35,852 nt of DNA from CAYNFT01 sp964396535. GTDB taxonomy: Bacteria; Chloroflexota; Dehalococcoidia; Dehalococcoidales; UBA2162. Under the pieces are notes generated by a model. It worked only from the letters and a program-made list of their open reading frames with translations, made no database searches and was not told the origin of the DNA. The first letter of the stretch is position 1. Each line of letters begins with the position of its first letter. Where the stretch lies: the NCBI GenBank assembly GCA_964396535.1, contig CAYNFT010000011.1, positions 1 through 35,852 of the forward strand, written 5' to 3'. Of the stretch, positions 31,373-35,852 are shown in pieces. Both the position numbers and the translations under genes were made by a program.

Positions 31373-31657
31373 ATGACCGCTGCTGAAATTATAAGGGCTA
31401 TATTCGGTGGAATCTTCATATTACTACTACCGGGTCTTGCCTGGAGTTATGTTTTTTTCTCCCGAAAGGACATCAACTGGGTTGAAAGAATAGCGCTGAG
31501 TTTCGGCCTGAGTATTGCCCTGGTATCGTTAGCAGTTTTCCTGTTGAACAAACTATTTGGTGTGGGAATAAATCTGCTTACATTCGCTCTCGTTGTCGTC
31601 TCACTAACAGCTCTGGCCATCGCTCTTGCCTTCTTAAGGCGGAAAGGACGTTTTTGA
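31373..31657 (+). CDS. DUF1616-like small membrane protein
   Basis: A 94-residue protein with three helices: FGGIFILLLPGLAWSYVFF, then WVERIALSFGLSIALVSLAVFLL, then LTFALVVVSLTALAIALAFL, ending in basic RRKGRF. The pattern LLPGLAW...ERIALSFGLSIA matches the N-terminal part of DUF1616 proteins, which are usually longer and common in archaea and Dehalococcoidia. Either a short family member or the retained front of a larger protein. ATG 31373 has no strong ribosome site. A bidirectional terminator follows 10 bp after the stop. The gene is divergent from the GT-C gene. Confidence 0.65.
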   Translation: MTAAEIIRAIFGGIFILLLPGLAWSYVFFSRKDINWVERIALSFGLSIALVSLAVFLLNKLFGVGINLLTFALVVVSLTALAIALAFLRRKGRF

Positions 31658-31666
31658 CAGGGTATC

Positions 31667-31703
31667 AAAAAACAAGGCCACTCGTGGAGCAACCTTGTTT
31701 TTT
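31667..31703. terminator. Bidirectional rho-independent terminator
   Basis: AAAAAACAAGG (31667-31677) pairs with CCTTGTTTTTT (31693-31703). The loop contains a smaller palindrome, CCACTCGTGG. The A tract on one side and T tract on the other make it work on both strands, ending the DUF1616-like gene (+) and the VOC-led transcript (-). The remaining 31704-31799 shows nothing further. Confidence 0.88.
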
Positions 31704-31799
31704 ATCTATTATGTATTGATTTAAGCTAACGTCACCTCATAATTGGCAATGTCAAGCGTCAGGGTCTTCTCAGACCACCTTAATCTAACCCCAGGTAAA

Positions 31800-32255
31800 C
31801 TATTTTTGTATTCTTTGGGCAAGTTCTATAATAGTGCCACCAACCTTATCAGTATCGAAGTAAGCCCATTTAGCTCCAGATGTACCCCCGGTCTGGATAA
31901 CCTTAAATCCCACTTTAGCCATCTCAGTTATTTCCTTGTCAAGGTCCTCAACGTGGTAGGCGATATGGTGAACAGCCTCTCCTTTTTCTTCCAAAAACTC
32001 GTCATAGATAGACCTACCCTTAAGAGGCTGTATCAGCTCCAATCCCAATCCCCCCATTCCCCCTCGGGCAATTCTTAAGTCCATGTCATAATCGGAAGGC
32101 TCGCCCCGGACTGTTTTGCTAGTAAGGGGCACCCCTTCTGGCCCTCCTATCATAGGTGGGAACGGGCCTACCCCGAAGGCCTCAAAATACTTAATAGCCT
32201 TGTCCATGTCCTTAACTACCATACATACGTGGGCAAACGTCCAGTTTTTGTGCAT
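31800..32255 (-). CDS. VOC-family protein, methylmalonyl-CoA epimerase/glyoxalase-like
   Basis: A 151-residue vicinal-oxygen-chelate protein with two beta-alpha-beta-beta-beta modules. Predicted metal ligands are His9 (FAHVCMVV), Glu73 (LELIQP), His97 (VHHIAYHV) and Glu144 (IIELAQ), the order seen in methylmalonyl-CoA epimerase and glyoxalase I. VKDMDKAIKYFEAFGVGPF is a typical module start. A strong AGGAGG site precedes the ATG. Downstream of a CoA-transferase and two CoA-dehydratase-type activators on the same strand, an acyl-CoA epimerase or isomerase role is likely, but the substrate is not determined. Confidence 0.8.
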   Translation of the reverse strand: MHKNWTFAHVCMVVKDMDKAIKYFEAFGVGPFPPMIGGPEGVPLTSKTVRGEPSDYDMDLRIARGGMGGLGLELIQPLKGRSIYDEFLEEKGEAVHHIAYHVEDLDKEITEMAKVGFKVIQTGGTSGAKWAYFDTDKVGGTIIELAQRIQK

Positions 32256-32458
32256 AGCGATAAAACCTCCTATTAAATTGTAATATATACTACAGTGTCC
32301 TTAATTTAACGAGATTATCCACACCTTCTTTTGTCCTACTCATACCATGCTTCGATATAAGCCTGTAAAAGGAGCAAAGACTGTGGAACCTTCAAAAAAT
32401 GTCTGCTCCATGAGGTCATGAGTGCAGGGTCTACCTAAAACAAAATACAAATTCCTCT
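32256..32458. other. Gap between the VOC and CoA-transferase genes
   Basis: About 200 bp without a gene. Besides the ribosome site for the VOC gene, the - strand has -10-like TACAAT and TATATT motifs near 32280-32290 but no good -35, so a promoter here is uncertain. Confidence 0.3.
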
Positions 32459-33661
32459 TTACAGAATTACCTCTTGCTCTTTTAGCCGGGCAATATCATC
32501 CCAGCTATAGCCTAACTCTAAGAGCATCTCTTCATTGTGTTGCCCTAGCTCAGGGCAAGGGGTTCTCACCGAAGCAGGGTTTTGATAGAACTTAACCGGG
32601 CTGGCTACCACCTTTATCTTTCCTGCCCCGGGGTGCTCTACTTCAACAAAGAAGTCATTCGCCAGGGCTTGAGGGTCATTAGCAACCTCCATTGGGGTTT
32701 GAACTCGCCCGTAGATAACGTTATTTTTTCTAAACAGTTCCTCCCATTCCTTCATAGTCTTGGAGGCAAGAACCTCATCTATAATACTAACCAATTCTTC
32801 ACAATTTTCTCTCCGCGTCTCCATATTGTTGAACCGGGGGTCATTTTCCAGTTCTGGCCTCTCTATGGCTCGACAAAAATCAGGCCAGGAAGGGTCGGCC
32901 TGAAGCATTGCCAGCCAGAACCATCGGTCGTCTTTGGTGCGGTAGCTGTTCCATATTGGATTTTGCGCCTTGGTGCGGTCGTGTTTGATCGGCTCCCGAC
33001 CTGATAAAGCAGCCTGGATATCCATGTTAAGAGTCCATACAGCAGCATGGTACAGAGAAACTTCTATCTTCTGCCCTTTACCTGTCTTTTCCCTTTGTAG
33101 CAGGGCGGCACAGATAGCACCAGAAAGGTGGGCTCCAGCTACACTATCCATCATACCAGGGCGCTGTGGAGCCGGGGGAGACCCAGGTTCGCCTATTATA
33201 TACATCATCCCGGAGCGAGCCCAGCCTGCCGCAAAATCGTAGCCACGCTCATCTTTATCAGGTCCCTCCGACCCGTAACCATTTATAACGGCATGAATAA
33301 GCCTGGGGTTAATCTGGCTTAGGGTATCATAGTCCAGTTTGAGTTTCTTAAGCGAACTGAATTCATAGTTGTACATAAAAACATCGGATTTCTTAATAAT
33401 TTTGTAGAAGATTTCCAGCCCCGATTGTGATTTCAGATTTAGCGCCAGATCCTTTTTATTCCTGTTTAGCACCTGCATAACCCAGTTAATTTGACCGGTT
33501 TCAACCCCTTGTGCTCGTCTCAATCCTCGGTGCATTTCGCCGATCAGGGGCTCTAACTTAATTACCTCAGCTCCCCAATCGGCTAGGACGGAACTAGCTG
33601 CCGGAATAGCTACGACTTGCCCCATGGAAACTATCCTTATACCTTCAAGCATACCTGCCAT
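32459..33661 (-). CDS. Class III CoA-transferase (CaiB/BaiF family)
   Basis: A 400-residue CoA-transferase with the family's interlocked fold. GIRIVSMGQVVAIPAASSVL and GAEVIKLEP form the N-terminal CoA-binding region. GYGSEGPDKDERGYDF is the central motif, and GMMDSVAGAHLSGAI carries the catalytic Asp172 that forms the acyl-CoA anhydride. The C-terminus LGQHNEEMLLELGYSWDDI is typical. Length is normal for the family. GGAGGAG lies 6 nt before ATG 33661. It moves CoA between carboxylic acids in the cytoplasm; the acid is not known. Just downstream of two BadF/BadG-like activators, a 2-hydroxyacyl or aromatic acid is plausible. Confidence 0.87.
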   Translation of the reverse strand: MAGMLEGIRIVSMGQVVAIPAASSVLADWGAEVIKLEPLIGEMHRGLRRAQGVETGQINWVMQVLNRNKKDLALNLKSQSGLEIFYKIIKKSDVFMYNYEFSSLKKLKLDYDTLSQINPRLIHAVINGYGSEGPDKDERGYDFAAGWARSGMMYIIGEPGSPPAPQRPGMMDSVAGAHLSGAICAALLQREKTGKGQKIEVSLYHAAVWTLNMDIQAALSGREPIKHDRTKAQNPIWNSYRTKDDRWFWLAMLQADPSWPDFCRAIERPELENDPRFNNMETRRENCEELVSIIDEVLASKTMKEWEELFRKNNVIYGRVQTPMEVANDPQALANDFFVEVEHPGAGKIKVVASPVKFYQNPASVRTPCPELGQHNEEMLLELGYSWDDIARLKEQEVIL

Positions 33662-33675
33662 CTAATCTCCTCCTT

Positions 33676-34452
33676 CTATTTAGTTTCCCCCTCAGCCATT
33701 ATAGCTGCACCCAAGGCGTTGATAAGTTGAGGTTGGGGAGGTACCAGTAACTGAACTCCCAGGTTCTCCTCCACTTTCTTGATAAGCCCAACATTAAGAC
33801 CACCGCCACCACTGATGGCACATTGTTCCTCCAGGCCAACTCTACCAACAAGAGCAGAAATCTTATCCGCCAGCGCCTTATTGACCCCGGCCAGGATATC
33901 TTCCTTGGATATACCTTCAGCTACTCTAGAGATGGCTTCTGATTCTCCAAAAACGGCGCACCCTGTAGTAAAAACAACCGGGTCTTCAGACTTAAGGGAA
34001 AGAGGGCCAATATCCTTAAGCTCTATCTGAAGGACATTGGCAACGACATCAAGAAAGCGCCCACTACCAGCAGCACACTTCTCACTGACCACAAAGTTAA
34101 TTACGTGCCCCCTGTCGTTGAGTCGAATCACCTGGCTGGACTGCCCCTGTACATCAATAACCGTCCTCACCGAAGGGAAGATGCTGTTTATTCCCCTCCC
34201 GCAGCACCGCATATCCGCTGCATGCTGATTAGCGAAAGGAATGATATTTCCGCCGTGGCCGGTGGTTACAGTGTAGGCTATATCCTCTTGAATTAGGCCC
34301 GCTTTTACTAGAAGCTCTTCCCTCAATCTCTCCGCTGTTTGCCTGTAATTAATGCCCGAGGAAAGCAAATGATAAACTAGAAGCTTTCCATCTTTAGTTA
34401 TAACACCTTTGCTCGTCCCTGAGCCAATGTCAATACCCATAAACCAAGCCAT
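33676..34452 (-). CDS. BadF/BadG/HgdC-type ATPase activator, variant motif
   Basis: A 258-residue ASKHA-fold protein of the BadF/BadG/BcrA/BcrD family, which uses ATP to drive an electron from a [4Fe-4S] cluster into a 2-hydroxyacyl-CoA dehydratase or benzoyl-CoA reductase. MGIDIGSGTSKGVI is the phosphate-1 loop. The cluster cysteines are Cys126 (SEKCAAGSGRFLD) and Cys165 (TTGCAVFGESE). SGGGGLNVGLI is the adenosine motif. The phosphate-2 motif, normally like DIGGQDAK, reads DVQGQSSQ here, so ATP hydrolysis may be weakened. It is 13 bp downstream of its paralogue, suggesting a heterodimer as in BadFG/BcrAD. Confidence 0.85.
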   Translation of the reverse strand: MAWFMGIDIGSGTSKGVITKDGKLLVYHLLSSGINYRQTAERLREELLVKAGLIQEDIAYTVTTGHGGNIIPFANQHAADMRCCGRGINSIFPSVRTVIDVQGQSSQVIRLNDRGHVINFVVSEKCAAGSGRFLDVVANVLQIELKDIGPLSLKSEDPVVFTTGCAVFGESEAISRVAEGISKEDILAGVNKALADKISALVGRVGLEEQCAISGGGGLNVGLIKKVEENLGVQLLVPPQPQLINALGAAIMAEGETK

Positions 34453-34465
34453 ATTTGATTACCCT

Positions 34466-35317
34466 TTATTTGAAGAAAGTCGCTTCCTCCAAGCGACGCT
34501 CCTCCCTTTGAATAGGCTCACCTTGGGCCAGCGCTTTCAACGTAAGTTCCTTCCCCAATATGGCGGCTCCCAATGCCCCAGTAAGAAGCGGCTCTCCAGG
34601 AACAAAAACCGCACATCCCAGGTTTTCCTCTAAGGCTTTAACAACACCAATATTCTTTGCCACTCCCCCGGTGAATACCACATCGGGCTCTACCTTCAGC
34701 CTCTTTACCATTCTGCCTACTCGACTGGCCACAGCATCATGAAGTCCAGCCACGATATCTTCCAACGGTGCCCCCTCAGAGATGTGGGATATCACTTCCT
34801 GCTGGGCAAAAACAGTGCAGGTACTGCTAATGGTAACTTTATTGGTAGATTTTAAGGAAATGCTTCCCAGGTCCTCTACCCTGAGGCCAAGATCAGCAGC
34901 GATGACCTCTAAGAATCTACCCGTTCCTGCAGCACACCTGTCGTTCATAGCAAAATCAATCAGCTTGCCACTGTTAATCTTAAGTCCCTTGGCATCCTGC
35001 CCCCCAATATCAATGGCTAACCTGACGGTGGGCAAGAAGCTAACCACCCCTCTAGCATGGCAGGTTAATTCCGTAATCTGACGGTCAGCAAAAGGAACAT
35101 TAATCCTGCCATAGCCAGTGGCTATCACGTAAGATATTTCATCAAAGGGCAAGCCAGCCTGCTTTAGCGCTTCCTCCATTACCCTGTTGGCCAGACGCCG
35201 ATGCTCAGCGCCAGTGTGGTAAATCACACTGGCGCAAATATCCTCGTCCTCATTAATAATCACCACCTTGGTCATAGTAGAACCGAGGTCAATTCCAGCA
35301 AAATAGATGCAAATCAC
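34466..35317 (-). CDS. BadF/BadG/HgdC-type ATPase activator
   Basis: A 283-residue paralogue of the preceding gene with all motifs intact: FAGIDLGSTMTKVVI (phosphate 1), AIDIGGQDAKGLK (phosphate 2), cluster cysteines Cys128 (NDRCAAGTGRFLE) and Cys167 (SSTCTVFAQQE), and FTGGVAKNIGVV (adenosine). The nearest canonical start is GTG 35317, but its GAGGGG is directly adjacent. The spacing would fit initiation a few codons later, at an ATC (Ile4), giving the usual YFAGID start. The true start is therefore uncertain. A good promoter lies 30-55 bp upstream. No dehydratase or reductase subunit is in the window. Confidence 0.87.
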   Translation of the reverse strand: MICIYFAGIDLGSTMTKVVIINEDEDICASVIYHTGAEHRRLANRVMEEALKQAGLPFDEISYVIATGYGRINVPFADRQITELTCHARGVVSFLPTVRLAIDIGGQDAKGLKINSGKLIDFAMNDRCAAGTGRFLEVIAADLGLRVEDLGSISLKSTNKVTISSTCTVFAQQEVISHISEGAPLEDIVAGLHDAVASRVGRMVKRLKVEPDVVFTGGVAKNIGVVKALEENLGCAVFVPGEPLLTGALGAAILGKELTLKALAQGEPIQREERRLEEATFFK

Positions 35318-35344
35318 CCCCTCACTTATCTATTTATACTCTTC

Positions 35345-35373
35345 ATTATGTTAACAGATAACCTTCTAGTCAA
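35345..35373 (-). promoter_or_regulatory. Promoter of the activator ATPase operon
   Basis: On the - strand, TTGACT (35373-35368), a 17-bp spacer and CATAAT (35350-35345) form a good sigma-70-type promoter, 28 bp before the GTG at 35317. It probably drives both ATPases and the CoA-transferase. The rest of 35374-35501 shows no feature. Confidence 0.75.
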
Positions 35374-35501
35374 TAATCTCAAGGAAGCCCTGAACCCGCG
35401 TTCTTAGCGGTGCCAATGCTGCCTCGCTGTAATCATGCTCTATATATATACTTGGGAAGCCAAATGAAATATCTGTACCCCTATAACGTTATCATATTAT
35501 A

Positions 35502-35702
35502 TCAACCGATTTCCCCTTTTTCAAGATTAGCAATCTCTTCCCAGCTATAGCCACTAATTTTGACCAGTACTTCCTCAGTGCGCTGACCATACTCATGAGC
35601 TGCACATTTAACCAACCTGGGCTTTTGCTTGACTGGATTGGAATGCCACGCAACGAAATGTCGATCATGTTCTCGAAAGTGACAGTGAAGAGTAAGCCAA
35701 TG
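35502..35702 (-). pseudogene. C-terminal remnant of a class III CoA-transferase
   Basis: A 66-codon open stretch on the - strand, with no start codon in frame and a TAA immediately upstream, ends GQRTEEVLVKISGYSWEEI, then ANLEKGEIG. This matches the C-terminus of the CoA-transferase at 32459 (GQHNEEMLLELGYSWDDI) and of the family in general, including a SNPVK element for the usual NPVKF. Everything upstream, including the catalytic Asp region, is missing. The break lies within about 30 bp of the tRNA-Trp-like repeat, so the gene was probably cut by the event that placed the repeat. Confidence 0.75.
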
Positions 35703-35730
35703 TTACTAATAAGGTAGAGTTAGATACAAA

Positions 35731-35829
35731 AAACTGGCAGGAGTGGCAGGATTCGAACCCGCGACCTGCGGTTTTGGAGTTCGATGACCCTGCTCCCCTC
35801 ATATGGGGTCAAGCCAAGTTTCGTGCGTG
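35731..35829. repeat. Right copy of the tRNA-Trp-associated repeat
   Basis: Direct-orientation counterpart of 1736-1866: 47 of 61 matches in the tRNA-derived block and 21 of 22 in GTCAAGCCAAGTTTCGTGCG (35808 onward). On the - strand the second block can encode PRTKLGLTPYEG, like the tail of the small membrane ORF at the left copy. It reaches nearly to the window end, so its true length is unknown. Confidence 0.75.
35735..35779 (-). pseudogene. tRNA-Trp 3' half (truncated tRNA)
   Basis: On the - strand CTCCAAAACCGC continues through a fully paired T stem (GCGGG/CCTGC), loop TTCGAAT, acceptor 3' strand CACTCCT, discriminator G and CCA. This is the anticodon-loop-to-CCA half of a tRNA-Trp (anticodon CCA). 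The 5' half (acceptor, D arm, 5' anticodon stem) is absent: upstream sequence reads GGGTCATCGAA and cannot pair. Retention from anticodon loop to 3' end is the pattern left by tyrosine-recombinase integration into a tRNA gene. Confidence 0.7.
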
Positions 35830-35852
35830 GCAGTACCGTCCAGTGGTAGCGG

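Noticed and set aside
35780..35852. Possible full tRNA using AGGGGAG as a 5' acceptor strand
   Set aside because: Too few bases separate it from the anticodon region for a D arm, and the 5' anticodon stem does not pair; only a 3' half is present.

Overview
The window looks like a chromosomal segment of an anaerobic, moderate-GC bacterium, most likely a Chloroflexota of the Dehalococcoidia type. This is an inference from gene content: paired BadF/BadG-type ATPases, a CaiB/BaiF CoA-transferase, DUF1616-like and GT-C membrane proteins, and a cell-surface GDP-heptose pathway. No marker gene fixes the taxonomy. tRNAs carry an encoded CCA end, promoters are sigma-70-like, and many start codons are GTG or TTG.

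Left region (1-4.7 kb). A tRNA-Gln gene with a consensus promoter is followed by a cysteine-free HesB/IscA-like protein, an intergenic area with two clear rho-independent terminators and a 40-codon ORF with a perfect ribosome site, and two tRNA-Leu genes. A degenerate tRNA-Trp-like repeat and a small, possibly broken membrane ORF come next. An XRE regulator preceded by three operator-like repeats spaced exactly 18 bp lies just upstream of an exported, C-terminally anchored surface protein with a PEEEEVV tail.

Main operon (4.58-25.49 kb, all + strand, mostly overlapping or abutting genes, one strong promoter at 4579-4607). Its first part makes GDP-D-glycero-alpha-D-manno-heptose (hddC, hddA, gmhA, gmhB), with a transaldolase-like gene that may supply sedoheptulose 7-phosphate. 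Next come sugar-tailoring genes: an SDR epimerase, two GMD-type dehydratase homologues, a cupin, a C-methyltransferase, a GDP-mannose hydrolase-like Nudix protein and a perosamine-synthase-like aminotransferase. Glycosyltransferases and a Wzx-type flippase are interspersed. The last third is a phosphonate pathway: PEP mutase fused to a nucleotidyltransferase-like domain, a split phosphonopyruvate decarboxylase, an iron-type alcohol dehydrogenase (phosphonoacetaldehyde reductase), a cytidylyltransferase-like enzyme and a CDP-alcohol phosphotransferase, then a glycosyltransferase and a methyltransferase. The simplest reading is a cell-surface glycan (or glycolipid) built from modified heptose or deoxy-amino sugars and decorated with 2-hydroxyethylphosphonate. 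I regard this as the most interesting system in the window.

Right region (25.5-35.85 kb). Two GT-C-like membrane proteins on the - strand bracket a membrane-anchored protein made of three copies of one domain. The first GT-C gene and the repeat protein start divergently inside each other, across a palindrome. A DUF1616-like fragment ends at a bidirectional terminator. A - strand group then encodes a VOC protein, a class III CoA-transferase and two BadF/BadG-type activator ATPases behind a good promoter. The window ends with a start-less remnant of another CoA-transferase and a tRNA-Trp 3'-half. That half lies in a repeat that matches the one at 1736-1866, about 34 kb away.
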